A stretch of DNA of 64,000 nt from an uncultured Ilumatobacter sp. (GTDB taxonomy: Bacteria; Actinomycetota; Acidimicrobiia; Acidimicrobiales; Ilumatobacteraceae): NCBI GenBank assembly GCA_937919625.1, contig CALFRK010000047.1, positions 62,001 through 126,000 on the forward strand. The letters run 5' to 3'. Made by a program: the position numbers and the translations under genes. Shown in pieces: positions 1-8,364 of this stretch (its first letter is position 1; the number at the start of each line of letters is the position of its first letter). The notes beneath the pieces were generated by a model. It worked only from the letters and a program-made list of their open reading frames with translations. It was not told the origin of the DNA and did no database searches.

Positions 1-32
1 CACAACTATATCGATATCGACATAGTTGCTCT

Positions 33-463
33 ATGGATGTTGGTGGCACCATACGGGACTTCCGTACCCGGCACGGTTTGACTCAGAGCGAGCTGGGGCG
101 CCTGTCGGGAGTTCCGCAACACGCGGACGGTGTTTCTGCGTGGACGGCGTACCTGCCGGACTCATGGGAGCAGCGGCTCGTGCGATTCGAAGACTCCGAG
201 TCAGTTCGATCGGGTTGTGCTTGCATCCCGAGGATTTGTGCGTTGCGAAGGCGTTGGCCGGTCGCCAGAAGGACATCGACTTCGTTCGTGCCGTATTCGC
301 CGCCGGCCTGGTCGACCTTCTCAAAGTCGAGGACCGACTTGGCACGATGCCTCTTCGGTCGAGCGAGGAGCCCTTGCGAGCGCGAGCGAAGGTGATGCTG
401 GCCGCGGTTCCCCGGCTGGTGACCTATGCCGCAGGACCGCCGCTCGCCGCGGCCTGCCCTTAA
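33..463 (+). pseudogene. Relic of an XRE antitoxin fused to a nucleotidyltransferase toxin, frameshifted
   Basis: From 33 the frame reads an XRE helix-turn-helix start (MDVGGTIRDFRTRHGLTQSE, then LGRLSGVPQ) that stops abruptly where the recognition helix should continue. It runs straight into YLPDSWEQRLVRF, which resembles the middle of DUF6036/AbiEii-like nucleotidyltransferases. Near 205-215 the frame shifts, and the same family continues in the other frame as LHPEDLCVAKALAGRQKDID followed by FVRAVFAAGLVDL, ending at 463. In intact systems the antitoxin and toxin are separate adjacent genes, so this looks like a deletion joining the two, followed by a frameshift. No function is expected. 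The family assignment is by eye from conserved wording; the broken state is seen directly. Confidence 0.6.
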
Positions 464-484
464 CCCCCTTCATCGAGAGGTGAG

Positions 485-513
485 TGCGGGTTCAAACCCC
501 GTCCCGGGCACCA
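485..513 (+). other. Isolated tRNA 3' end (T arm, acceptor strand, CCA): possible attachment site
   Basis: Bases 486-502 fold as a T arm: GCGGG, loop TTCAAAC, then CCCGT, with a terminal G-U pair. They are followed by CCCGGGC (503-509), discriminator A and CCA (511-513), exactly the order of a tRNA 3' end. No matching 5' acceptor GCCCGGG, D arm or anticodon arm is recognisable upstream, so this is not a complete tRNA gene. Tyrosine-recombinase elements typically leave such fragments at one border. The toxin-antitoxin and HipA debris next to it fits an old integration site. Confidence 0.6.
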
Positions 514-595
514 TCTACCAGGTGTTTCGCGAACTGGTAGTGATCCGTGACGTCATCGGGGTAGTGCCCCACATCCGCCTTCACGACCTCCGGTG

Positions 596-1399
596 TCAAG
601 TGTAACGAGGCTGTGTCATCATGATCTCGCTCTCTTGGCGATGCAGGGCCTCGTCGTAACCGATCTGGCGGAACATGTCGGCCAGGCTGTCATAGGCACC
701 GAAGTCGCCCTGGAACTGGCTCTCGAACGGGGTTGTCTCCCACTCGGGATGTTCCTGCACCATCAGCGCATACTCGAGGGCGGCGTGGTCTTCGAAGTCG
801 GCATTGAGCTGATAGCTCCGCTTCGGCCGGATGACGAGCAGGATCCATGACAGCTGGTAGTAGGACAGCGCCAGAATCTGAGGGATGATGCGGCCCTTGA
901 GCCACGGGCGCCGCTGGTCGCGCGTGAGCTTTTCCAGGATCAGCAGGTGCCACTGTTCGTTGTCCTGTTCGACCCTGGCGATGCGTGCCCGGTCGTAGAC
1001 CCTCCGGGCGAAGTCGGGGTTCTTCGACGTATGTGTCATGGCGACGTAGGCCACGCTCTCCCACGCCTGATACGGCACACGTGCCACGACTTCGAGCACC
1101 CGGAACTTCTCCAGTGAGCGCTCCTTCCCGTACACCAGGTCCATCACCGAGAACAGCGCGCGAGAACTCAGCGTGTACTTGCGACGAGAGGCAGCGAGCT
1201 CGGACTGCTGATTCGCCACGAGCCCATCGTGGTCGAGACGCTCGATCGGCCCCAACGGTGGACGATCCTCGAGGGCACGCGTCACCGGGGTCTCCATTGC
1301 CGGAGGACGATGGGCGTCGGGGTGCGTCAGATCCGTGCCTCGAGAGCCGGTCCCGTCGGGGCTCGCTACAGGGTGTGTCCAATGGTTCTCGGGAGTCAT
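596..1399 (-). CDS. aox: Alternative-oxidase-like diiron protein
   Basis: 267 aa. The alternative oxidase family couples quinol oxidation to oxygen reduction without proton pumping, using a carboxylate-bridged diiron site. All six expected ligands are visible in order: Glu103 in LEVVA, Glu148 and His151 in NEQWH, Glu203 in FEDHA, Glu250 and His253 in DEALH. They match the family patterns LE-(S/T)-VA, NERMH, LEEEA and DEAHH. A hydrophobic stretch around residues 172-192 fits the membrane-associated helix. The first 60-70 residues are low-complexity and may not all be translated; ATG at 1399 is used, but a later start is possible. The gene stands alone among pseudogene debris, so it may have arrived by transfer. 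The quinol or plastoquinol substrate cannot be told from sequence. Confidence 0.75.
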   Translation of the reverse strand: MTPENHWTHPVASPDGTGSRGTDLTHPDAHRPPAMETPVTRALEDRPPLGPIERLDHDGLVANQQSELAASRRKYTLSSRALFSVMDLVYGKERSLEKFRVLEVVARVPYQAWESVAYVAMTHTSKNPDFARRVYDRARIARVEQDNEQWHLLILEKLTRDQRRPWLKGRIIPQILALSYYQLSWILLVIRPKRSYQLNADFEDHAALEYALMVQEHPEWETTPFESQFQGDFGAYDSLADMFRQIGYDEALHRQESEIMMTQPRYT

Positions 1400-1502
1400 G
1401 TTGACCGTCCTTGGGCCGGGAGGTTCAGTCTCGCAGCGGTGGGAGCATCTCGGTTCGACGAGGCTGTGGCGTCGACCACACCGGATCGCATCCTGCGTTC
1501 GG

Positions 1503-1634
1503 TGGGTCGTCGATGTCGAGCCAGCCCACGTCGACGCTGTACATCGCCACCCCGCTGACGTCGGACGATCTCAGGGTGGCGCCGCGAAAGCTCGCCCTGA
1601 CGAAGGTCGCGCCCTCGAACTTCTGGGTACCGGA
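1503..1634 (-). pseudogene. Fragment of a pentapeptide-repeat protein
   Basis: The minus strand encodes KFEGATFVRASFRGATLRSS and then DVSGVAMYSVDVGWLDIDDP. This is the repeating A(D/N/S)(L/F)xx pattern of pentapeptide-repeat proteins, ending in the VDI-D-P wording seen at the edge of that domain. Neither a sensible start nor the rest of the domain is present, and the frame drifts into unrelated sequence on both sides. It is best read as a decayed fragment in the relic region. Confidence 0.45.
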
Positions 1635-1774
1635 ATGATCGCAATTTCTGCATTCTGCCCGTCGGCGGTGACAGTTCGTCGCCCTTGAGCCGCCCGCTAT
1701 CCGGCGCTCACTGGCCGGCCGGGCACCATCGCACATAATGCGAGCGCCGTAACCCGAGGTCTCGCTTCGACGGG

Positions 1775-1990
1775 CTACCCGGGTTCGGCCCTCATGTCGG
1801 TGATTCGTGCGCACGCCTCATCGGGGTCCAGTCCAAGTGGGCGCGCTAGACGTTCCCAGTGCCGTCGTCCGATGAAGCTCGGCCGGTACTCGCCGCTGAT
1901 CTTCTGCGCCATCGCTCGACTCGCTCGGCCGGCAACTGGTCGGTGGTGTGTCGGCGCCAACCTGAGTGAGAATCGGTCGATTGCGGCCAT
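1775..1990 (-). pseudogene. C-terminal relic of a HipA-like kinase toxin
   Basis: The minus strand reads DRFSLRLAP, then AMAQKISGEYRPSFIGRRHW and ERLARPLGLDPDEACARI, ending at 1775. These match the catalytic-loop area (normally DxHAKNFSL) and the C-terminal IGGEYR...HWE-LA region of HipA serine/threonine kinases. The central stretch that normally separates them is missing, and so is the N-terminal part. It is a decayed toxin fragment, the second toxin-antitoxin remnant in 2 kb. Confidence 0.55.
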
Positions 1991-2143
1991 CGCTTCTCGT
2001 CCATCCCAGCACCCAAGATGCACCGGCAAGCTGGGCGGGCCGAAAACGACCACCGGGGAGAATGCGCCCAAGAACCACTCGGTTCGGATGAGCGGCCTCT
2101 ACGGTGATGTCGTGATGGGCGCCATGGGGGACGGCGGTAAACG

Positions 2144-3790
2144 ATGACCGACGACCAGTCATCGATGGCGCCGCTGCGAATCCCGATGTTTCGAGCATTC
2201 TGGATCGCCCTCATCATCTTCAGTCTCGGACACCTCGTGCAGGTGGTCACATCGTCGTGGTTGATCCTGGAGATGACCGGCTCGCCGCTATGGGTGAGCG
2301 CGATGATCGGGGCACCGACTCTGCCGTTGCTTGTGCTGTCATTACCCGCCGGCGCGGCGGCGGACCTGTTCGATCGTCGGATTATCTTGCTGGTCTCTAC
2401 GTCGGTGCTCGTAGCCGCATCGGTGACAATGTCGGTGTTGTCGACGCTCGACGCCTTGACGCCGGCCAGGCTGGTTGGTCTCGGCCTTGTCATCGGTATC
2501 GGCATCGCGTTCTTCAACCCTGCATGGCACGCGATCGTGCCGTCGCTCGTCCCGGCCAGTCTCGTGCCGGGTGCCGTGTCGCTGAATTCTGCGTCGGGTG
2601 GAGTGGCCACTGCGTTAGGGCCAGCCCTCGGTGGTCTTCTCCTGGCGACCGTCGGTGCGGGGTTCTCGTTCGGTGTCGCTGCGGTGGGGTACCTCGCAGT
2701 CGGGGTCGCTGTTTCCTTGGCAGGCACCGACGACCTCGATCAGGAGAAGGGATCTCTGGTCGTCGCCATTGCGGCAGGCGTGCGGTATCTGCGGTTCTCG
2801 CGCGGGTACCTCTGGCTGTTGTTGCTCGGGTCGTTGTTCGGATTCGCCTCGGCGAGCCTTCGCTCGATGCTCCCCAATCTGACGAGCGACACGCTGGGTG
2901 GCGGCTCGATGATGTACGGCGTTTTGCTGGGCCTGTTCGGTTGCGGCGCGATGGTCGGCGGAGTGACTCGCTCACAGGCCAGTAGCCGGCTCGGTCCCAA
3001 CCTGCTTCCGATCTGCATTGTCGTCTTTGGGCTGGCAGGCATCGTGGTCGGACTCTCGACGCAGGTTGCGCTGACAGCAGTGTTCGTCACGATCGCTGGC
3101 GTGATTTGGACGTGGATTTTGGCCACGTTGAACAGCACGTATCAGGTGCTCACGCCCGATTGGGTGCGCGGCCGCACGATGGGCGCCTTCACCTTGTCGG
3201 TGTTTGGGTTCGTGCCCATGGGAGCGGTTGCCTCGGGGGTGCTCGGCAACTCGATCGGCGCCGACAAGGCGCTCGTGGCCTTCTCGGTAGCGGTCGCGGC
3301 GATCGGGGTTCTCTCATTCCGGATGCCGATACCGGTGCTCGAACGGATCGAATCGCCGGTGGTTCCCGAACGCGACCCCACGACGATCCCTGACGTCGAA
3401 GCGTCGACCGAACCGGTGTTGGTGATCACGACCTGGCACGTCGGTGAACTCGATCTCGACGCGTTCTTGAAGGTGCTGTCGGACCTGCGACGCGTCCGGC
3501 TGCGAACCGGAGCCACTCAGTGGGCCGCCTACCGAGACGCTACCGACCTTACGTCGATCAGCGAGGTGTTCATGTTGCCCTCGTGGGAACAACGGGTGCA
3601 ACAGATCAAACGACTCGACACGGTGGCCATGCAAGTGATTCGACGCGCCGACGAGCTCGGAACCGCCGAGACTCGGGTCAGGCGAAACCTCGTCGGGTTC
3701 GACGTCGACAGCGAGTTGAAGGGCCGCGACCAAACGTTCGTGGTGCCCGACTACCCAAGTCCGGGACTGTTTCGCCCGCGTGGCAAGTAG
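2144..3790 (+). CDS. MFS transporter of the enterobactin-exporter-like MFS_3 family
   Basis: 548 aa. Residues about 10-405 carry some twelve hydrophobic segments. The loop LFDRR after helix 2 corresponds to the MFS signature loop. Residues about 425-540 form a soluble C-terminal domain (VLVITTWHVG..., SISEVFMLPSWEQRVQQ), as in MFS_3 (PF05977) proteins. The family generally exports small molecules; the substrate is unknown. ATG at 2144 is preceded by a purine-rich stretch (gggggacggcgg). It lies just downstream of the relic region and 37 nt before the PhyH gene in the same direction, so co-transcription is possible. Confidence 0.85.
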   Translation: MTDDQSSMAPLRIPMFRAFWIALIIFSLGHLVQVVTSSWLILEMTGSPLWVSAMIGAPTLPLLVLSLPAGAAADLFDRRIILLVSTSVLVAASVTMSVLSTLDALTPARLVGLGLVIGIGIAFFNPAWHAIVPSLVPASLVPGAVSLNSASGGVATALGPALGGLLLATVGAGFSFGVAAVGYLAVGVAVSLAGTDDLDQEKGSLVVAIAAGVRYLRFSRGYLWLLLLGSLFGFASASLRSMLPNLTSDTLGGGSMMYGVLLGLFGCGAMVGGVTRSQASSRLGPNLLPICIVVFGLAGIVVGLSTQVALTAVFVTIAGVIWTWILATLNSTYQVLTPDWVRGRTMGAFTLSVFGFVPMGAVASGVLGNSIGADKALVAFSVAVAAIGVLSFRMPIPVLERIESPVVPERDPTTIPDVEASTEPVLVITTWHVGELDLDAFLKVLSDLRRVRLRTGATQWAAYRDATDLTSISEVFMLPSWEQRVQQIKRLDTVAMQVIRRADELGTAETRVRRNLVGFDVDSELKGRDQTFVVPDYPSPGLFRPRGK

Positions 3791-3827
3791 GTGCGCGTGG
3801 CGGCGGCATCCGTAATAGGATCGGCAC

Positions 3828-4697
3828 GTGACCGTGACTATCACTCCTGGCGATGTAGCGCTTTACCAGGAGCAGGGCTATCTCGTCGTGCCGGATGTTC
3901 TGTCCGAATCGGAGCTCGATGTGGTCCGTCGCGAGCTTGCCGAACTGGTCGACAAGGCGTCCGAGGTGACCGCAAATGACGAGGTGTATGACCTCGAAGA
4001 CAGCCACACCCGGGCAACACCGAGGGTAAGGCGGATCAAGAGCCCCGAAACGGTGATGCCAAGTGTGGCCGCTCTCGTTCACCATCCTGTGCTGGTAGAG
4101 ATTCTCACCCAACTGATTGGACCGGGAGTTCGTTTCCAAACCGGCAAGCTGAATATGAAGGCTGCGGGCGATGGCTCGGCCGTCGAGTGGCACCAGGACT
4201 GGGCGTTCTACCCGCACACCAACGATGATCTGCTCGCAGTTGGGATAATGCTCGACGATGTTGATGAGGCCAATGGACCTCTGTGTGTGCTGCCAGGAAG
4301 CCACCGCGGTGTGATCTATGACCACCATGCAAATGGCTTCTTCTGTGGAGCGATCGACCCGATCGAGAGCCAAATCGATTTCTCATCAACCCTTCCATTG
4401 ATGGGCGCAGCGGGTTCGATGACTTTTCACCACGTGCGGGCGGTGCACGGCTCGGCGCCGAATCGGTCGGCCCGCTCGCGGAATCTGTTGTTGTTCCAGT
4501 TCGCCGCTGTCGATGCATTTCCGCTAGTTCATCCCATCGACGATCTCGCCCGGTTTGACCAGATGATCGTTGCTGGCGAAGCCACGATCGAACCACGGGT
4601 GGTGGCTGTGCCGGTCAGAATGCCGCTCCCACCGGCACCCAGCCAAGGCTCGATCTACGAGAATCAACGGTCGATGGCAAACCGGTTCTTCAAGTGA
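3828..4697 (+). CDS. Phytanoyl-CoA dioxygenase (PhyH/EctD-like) family protein
   Basis: 289 aa. This is an Fe(II)/2-oxoglutarate-dependent dioxygenase fold. The iron-binding HxD is at His122-Asp124 (WHQDWAFYPH), the distal His is about 207 (RAVHGSAPNRS), and a following Arg would hold 2-oxoglutarate. Family members hydroxylate small substrates, including phytanoyl-CoA and ectoine; the substrate here is unknown. The start GTG at 3828 is the first codon (gtgaccgtg...). The gene is followed after 85 nt, including a predicted operator, by the PLP enzyme and deacylase genes. Confidence 0.85.
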   Translation: MTVTITPGDVALYQEQGYLVVPDVLSESELDVVRRELAELVDKASEVTANDEVYDLEDSHTRATPRVRRIKSPETVMPSVAALVHHPVLVEILTQLIGPGVRFQTGKLNMKAAGDGSAVEWHQDWAFYPHTNDDLLAVGIMLDDVDEANGPLCVLPGSHRGVIYDHHANGFFCGAIDPIESQIDFSSTLPLMGAAGSMTFHHVRAVHGSAPNRSARSRNLLLFQFAAVDAFPLVHPIDDLARFDQMIVAGEATIEPRVVAVPVRMPLPPAPSQGSIYENQRSMANRFFK

Positions 4698-4734
4698 CCT
4701 GATCGAGTCCGATCTCTCACCGAGACACGAGGCG

Positions 4735-4764
4735 ATTCCATTCGGCGAAACCCCGGTTTCATTC
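4735..4764. promoter_or_regulatory. Predicted IclR-type operator, three half-sites
   Basis: ATTCC (4735-4739), 7 nt, GAAAC (4747-4751), 4 nt, GTTTC (4756-4760), then ATTC. The same 30-base layout recurs at 47145. It lies 19 nt before the ATG at 4783, which argues that the PLP enzyme starts there and not at the upstream in-frame ATG inside the PhyH gene. Confidence 0.6.
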
Positions 4765-4782
4765 GTCGGCTACGATTCCGTC

Positions 4783-5859
4783 ATGTGGCGTTTTGCCGAG
4801 TTTCTCGAGATTGACCCGTCAATCTCCATCAGCCTCGGAGAGGGTGATACGCCGCTGCTGAACGCGACATGTTCGCGACTCACCCAGCCCGGCGCCCCAA
4901 CTGTCTGTTTCAAGGCCGAATACCAGAATCCCACGGGATCGTTCAAAGACCGAATCGCAGCCATGGCGACGGCGATCATCGCCAGGGACGCACTGCTTGG
5001 CGCCGTCGGCACGTCTTCGGGCAATGGCGGTGCGGCGATCGCGGCCTATGCCGCTCGAGCAGGTTTCCCCGTCATGTTGTTCACCGTCTCCGGAATCGTC
5101 GATGGCAAGCTGCAGCAGATATTGGCCCACGGTGCACGAGCGAACATTGTCGCCGAATTGGGCTCAGCGTTCGAGGGTGTGGAAACTGTGGCACAGACCA
5201 TCGCCACGATGGCGGCAGATCAAGGGTGGCTGGCGTTCCTCACCGGTGGACGTTACGCCCCCGAGGCCATGCGGGGTGCTGAAACAATTGCTTACGAACT
5301 GATCGAACAACGGCCGACGGCGACCGCCGTCTACATTCCAATCGGCGGCGGCGGCCTGTTGGCGTCGATCTGGCGGGGCTATCAGCGTATGGGTGTCAGC
5401 AAGGCGATTCCGCGCTTGATCGGGGTGCAACCGGACGGCTGCCCGACCCTGAACCGAGCTCTGGCGGGCAGGTTCGAACCGCTTGACGGTTATCTCACCA
5501 CCACCATCTCGGGACTCCAAGTACCGGTGTTGTTCGACTTCGACGCCACCACGGCAATCACGGAGAGTGGAGGGCACGTGGTCGAAGTAACCGATCAACA
5601 GGCCTGGGACGCGCAACAGATCCTCGCCCGCCAGGAAGGCCTGTTCGTCGAGCCGGCGGGGGCGACCGCACTGGCGGGGGTTCTGTTCGACCTTGAACGC
5701 GGGAATCTTTCGGAAGACGACGAAGTGATCGTGATCCTGTCAGGGGCCGGACACAAAGACGCCGTGTCGGCCGCACGACTCGGCGAGGGCAACCCTCCCC
5801 GTCACATCAAAGCCGAGGAAATCAAGTCCGTACTCGCAGAATTCGGAGTCTCACCATGA
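4783..5859 (+). CDS. PLP-dependent threonine synthase/dehydratase-like enzyme
   Basis: 358 aa from ATG 4783. It is a fold-type II PLP enzyme (PF00291). SLGEGDTPLL is near the start, the PLP lysine sits in NPTGSFKDR, SSGNGG is the substrate loop, GGGGLL is the phosphate-binding loop, and the end carries ILSGAGHKD. The wording is closest to threonine synthase, but the context is catabolic, so a beta-elimination or beta-replacement on a hydroxy- or diamino-acid is as likely. The reading frame is open back to 4570, but a predicted operator at 4735-4764 and homology starting at MWRF favour 4783. It overlaps the next gene by 4 nt (ATGA), so translation is probably coupled. Confidence 0.8.
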   Translation: MWRFAEFLEIDPSISISLGEGDTPLLNATCSRLTQPGAPTVCFKAEYQNPTGSFKDRIAAMATAIIARDALLGAVGTSSGNGGAAIAAYAARAGFPVMLFTVSGIVDGKLQQILAHGARANIVAELGSAFEGVETVAQTIATMAADQGWLAFLTGGRYAPEAMRGAETIAYELIEQRPTATAVYIPIGGGGLLASIWRGYQRMGVSKAIPRLIGVQPDGCPTLNRALAGRFEPLDGYLTTTISGLQVPVLFDFDATTAITESGGHVVEVTDQQAWDAQQILARQEGLFVEPAGATALAGVLFDLERGNLSEDDEVIVILSGAGHKDAVSAARLGEGNPPRHIKAEEIKSVLAEFGVSP

Positions 5860-6770
5860 TCGACCACACGCAGCGAAGAGTCTCGGCCGGTACCGCCGGC
5901 GGATTCGATGTCTGGAGTACTCAGGCCGCCGCACCAGGTCCGCGGGTTGTGATCCTCGGTGGCATCCACGGCGACGAGACCCAAGGTGTTTTGGCAGCGG
6001 GTCGGTTGGCAGTCGACGAGACACGTTTGACCCGCGGCCGCGTCGACATCGTCCCTGTCTGCCACGAAGCGGCGTTTCAGGCTGACAGCCGCACGAGCGC
6101 CATCGATGGGGGCAACCTGGCCCGAGTGTTTCCCGGTGATTCGAGCGGCGGCGCCACTGAACAGATCGCCCACCACATCTTCACCGAAGTGCTCTCCGGG
6201 TGCGACCTGCTGATCGATCTACACACGTCGGGACAGGGCTACGACATGCCGTTCTTGGCCGGTTACCAATCAGATACGACCACAGGAGACAGCCTTGCAA
6301 AGCATGCCGCGTCAGCGTTCGGCGCAGACTTCTTATGGCGTCATCCGGGTCGCTCGGAAGGTCGCACGGTCAGCGTGGTCGATCAGGCCATGTACGTCGA
6401 GTGTCCTGGCGGTGGGTCGATGAGTCCCGCCTCGGTCGACGCCTACGTTGTCGGCGTTCAACGTGTACTCGCCATGATGGACATGATCGCCGTCGGGCCC
6501 TCCGGCCCCGCTCGCGCAGCGGTTCACGTCACGGGCGGTGGCGACCTCGATCGCGACATGATTTCCGTTCGTCACGACGGCATGTTCGTGACGGATTTGA
6601 TGAGTGGAACGAATGTCGAAGCGGGTCAACTGCTTGGAACCGTGGTCGCCCTCGGTGGGCAACTGCTCGAAGAGGTACACGCCCCCTACGAAGCCTGGGT
6701 GATGGCAGTCAAAAGGCGCCCACCGGTGATCGCCGACGATCTCGTCGTATGTCTGGCGATCGCCGACTAG
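5856..6770 (+). CDS. Succinylglutamate desuccinylase/aspartoacylase family deacylase
   Basis: 304 aa. It belongs to the M14-like zinc family (AstE/AspA, PF04952). The motif GGIHGDE (zinc His and Glu), an Arg/Asn pair around DGGNLARVFPG, and LIDLHTSG (third zinc ligand His) are all present. Members remove acyl groups from N-acyl amino acids; DoeB/EutE, the N-acetyl-diaminobutyrate deacetylase of ectoine breakdown, is one of them. Start ATG 5856 overlaps the PLP gene stop. Its 3' end overlaps the end of the convergent SDR gene by 4 nt. The substrate is unknown. Confidence 0.8.
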   Translation: MIDHTQRRVSAGTAGGFDVWSTQAAAPGPRVVILGGIHGDETQGVLAAGRLAVDETRLTRGRVDIVPVCHEAAFQADSRTSAIDGGNLARVFPGDSSGGATEQIAHHIFTEVLSGCDLLIDLHTSGQGYDMPFLAGYQSDTTTGDSLAKHAASAFGADFLWRHPGRSEGRTVSVVDQAMYVECPGGGSMSPASVDAYVVGVQRVLAMMDMIAVGPSGPARAAVHVTGGGDLDRDMISVRHDGMFVTDLMSGTNVEAGQLLGTVVALGGQLLEEVHAPYEAWVMAVKRRPPVIADDLVVCLAIAD

Positions 6771-7537
6771 TGGTGGATCCATCCGCCGTCGACGGCAATG
6801 ACTTGACCCGTCACGAAGGCGCTGTCGTCTGAGGCGAGATAGACGAATGTACCCGCCAGATCTTTGGCGTAGCCGCGCTGCGGGAGCGATTGGCGTTCTG
6901 CCATCTGCCTGGCAAGTTGGTCTTCGCTGGCCGTCTCGAGTTCGACTTCGAACTCTGTCCTGATTGCACCCGGCATAACGCTATTCACGCGAATCCCATC
7001 ATGCCCGACCTCGCGAGCCAAGGCCCGAGTGAGACCGATGATCCCGGCCTTCGAGGCGACGTAGGCGAGGCTTCCTGCCATACCCAACTCGACCGTGACG
7101 CTCGATACCGTGATGATGCTTCCTCGAGCCTTCTTAAGCATTCCCGGGTGCACTGCCTTGGCACAAAGAAAAGTCCCACGAAGGTTGACCGCCATCGTCT
7201 GATCCCATTGTTCGATCGAGATCTCCGTCCATGCCGTGCGTCTCGAATACGCCGCGTTGGCCACCAGGACATCTACGTCGCCGAACGCGCTTTGGGCGCG
7301 GACGACCATCTCGTCGACTTGCGCGGGGACGGTGATGTCGGCGACCACCTTGATGGCGGCACCACCCGCCGCCGTGATACGGGCCACTACCTCGGACGCC
7401 ATGGCATCCATTCGGTCGTCGGCGATCGTATTGATCACCACGCTGGCACCCTCGCGGGCGAATGCCTCGGCCGTCGCTGCACCGATGCCGCGCGATGCTC
7501 CAGTCACGATCGCGACCCGATTCTCAAGACGTCCCAT
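6767..7537 (-). CDS. SDR-family oxidoreductase (FabG-like), copy 1
   Basis: 256 aa classical short-chain dehydrogenase. The cofactor motif TGASRGIG, the NAA motif, the catalytic Ser in TVSSVT, YVASK, and the PGAIRTE loop are present, ending in DGGWIHH. An acidic residue does not directly follow the second strand in the usual place, so NAD/NADP preference is not clear. It is very similar along its whole length to the SDR at 39280-40047, which points to duplication inside the island. It lies 38 nt after the ABC ATPase gene on the same strand, probably the last gene of the first importer operon. Confidence 0.9.
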   Translation of the reverse strand: MGRLENRVAIVTGASRGIGAATAEAFAREGASVVINTIADDRMDAMASEVVARITAAGGAAIKVVADITVPAQVDEMVVRAQSAFGDVDVLVANAAYSRRTAWTEISIEQWDQTMAVNLRGTFLCAKAVHPGMLKKARGSIITVSSVTVELGMAGSLAYVASKAGIIGLTRALAREVGHDGIRVNSVMPGAIRTEFEVELETASEDQLARQMAERQSLPQRGYAKDLAGTFVYLASDDSAFVTGQVIAVDGGWIHH

Positions 7538-7575
7538 TGAGCCACTCTCGATCTAATTTGTACATCTTCGGATCT

Positions 7576-8364
7576 TCAGAACCTTGCCAAGCTCGTGGCT
7601 CGAGATGCTTCAACCAGGGTGCGTGTGTAGGCGGTCTTCGGGTCGGTCATCACCTCGACGGTCTGACCGGCCTCGACCACCTGCCCATCTTTGAGCACGA
7701 CGACCTGTTCGCACACGCGTGCGACCACGGCGAGATCATGGGAGACGAGCACCAGCGTCAACCCATGTCGCTGCTTCAAGCCCATCAACAGGTTCAACAC
7801 CTGGGCTTGGACAGAAACGTCGAGGGCGCTGGTCGGCTCGTCCGCGTAGAGAACGTCGGGTCTCACCGAAAGTGCCCGAGCGACGGCGATTCGCTGCAGT
7901 TGGCCACCTGAAAGTTGATGCGGATAGCGAGAGAGGACATCGCCGCTCAGCCCGACATCCTTGAGCCAGCTGCTGAGCTCGGCCGGGTCGGGTTTGCGTC
8001 GCTCGAGCGCCCTTGTCGGCTCAGACAGAGAGGTCTTGATGCGTAGCCGCGGATCAAGCGAACTTGCCGGGCTCTGAAAGACGATCTGGTTGCGGCGGTG
8101 AAACTCGAGACGATCCTCGGACAACCAGTCCTTCACCGATCGACCATCGAAGGTGATCTCTCCCTTGGACGGAGTGAGCAGGCCACACAAGAGCCGGACA
8201 AGGGTTGACTTTCCTGATCCGGATTCGCCCACGACTCCAACTGTCGAGCCGGCGGGGATCGTGACAGCAATGTCTCGTAGCGTCCAGTCCGAGTTTGCGT
8301 CGCGGCGCCGCGAACGGGTTTGGTAGTCGAAGAACAGTCTGTCGGACGCCAACAGGTCGGTCAT
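7576..8364 (-). CDS. Oligopeptide-type ABC transporter ATP-binding protein (DppF-like)
   Basis: 262 aa from ATG 8364. Walker A is GESGSGKS, the Q-loop is in IVFQSPASSLDPR, the signature is LSGGQLQR, Walker B is LYADEPTS, and the H-loop is VSHD. It is the second ATPase of a Dpp/Opp importer. ATG 8364 overlaps the stop of the first ATPase (ATGA). It lacks the long C-terminal Cys-rich oligopeptide tail present in its partner. Role: energises uptake through the permeases encoded at 9365-11238. Confidence 0.9.
   Translation of the reverse strand: MTDLLASDRLFFDYQTRSRRRDANSDWTLRDIAVTIPAGSTVGVVGESGSGKSTLVRLLCGLLTPSKGEITFDGRSVKDWLSEDRLEFHRRNQIVFQSPASSLDPRLRIKTSLSEPTRALERRKPDPAELSSWLKDVGLSGDVLSRYPHQLSGGQLQRIAVARALSVRPDVLYADEPTSALDVSVQAQVLNLLMGLKQRHGLTLVLVSHDLAVVARVCEQVVVLKDGQVVEAGQTVEVMTDPKTAYTRTLVEASRATSLARF

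Noticed and set aside
440-513. Complete tRNA gene
   Set aside because: Only the T arm and 3' acceptor strand fit; no 5' acceptor, D arm or anticodon arm is seen.
4570-4782. Upstream start for the PLP enzyme inside the PhyH gene
   Set aside because: No family similarity before MWRF, and a predicted operator lies in this stretch.
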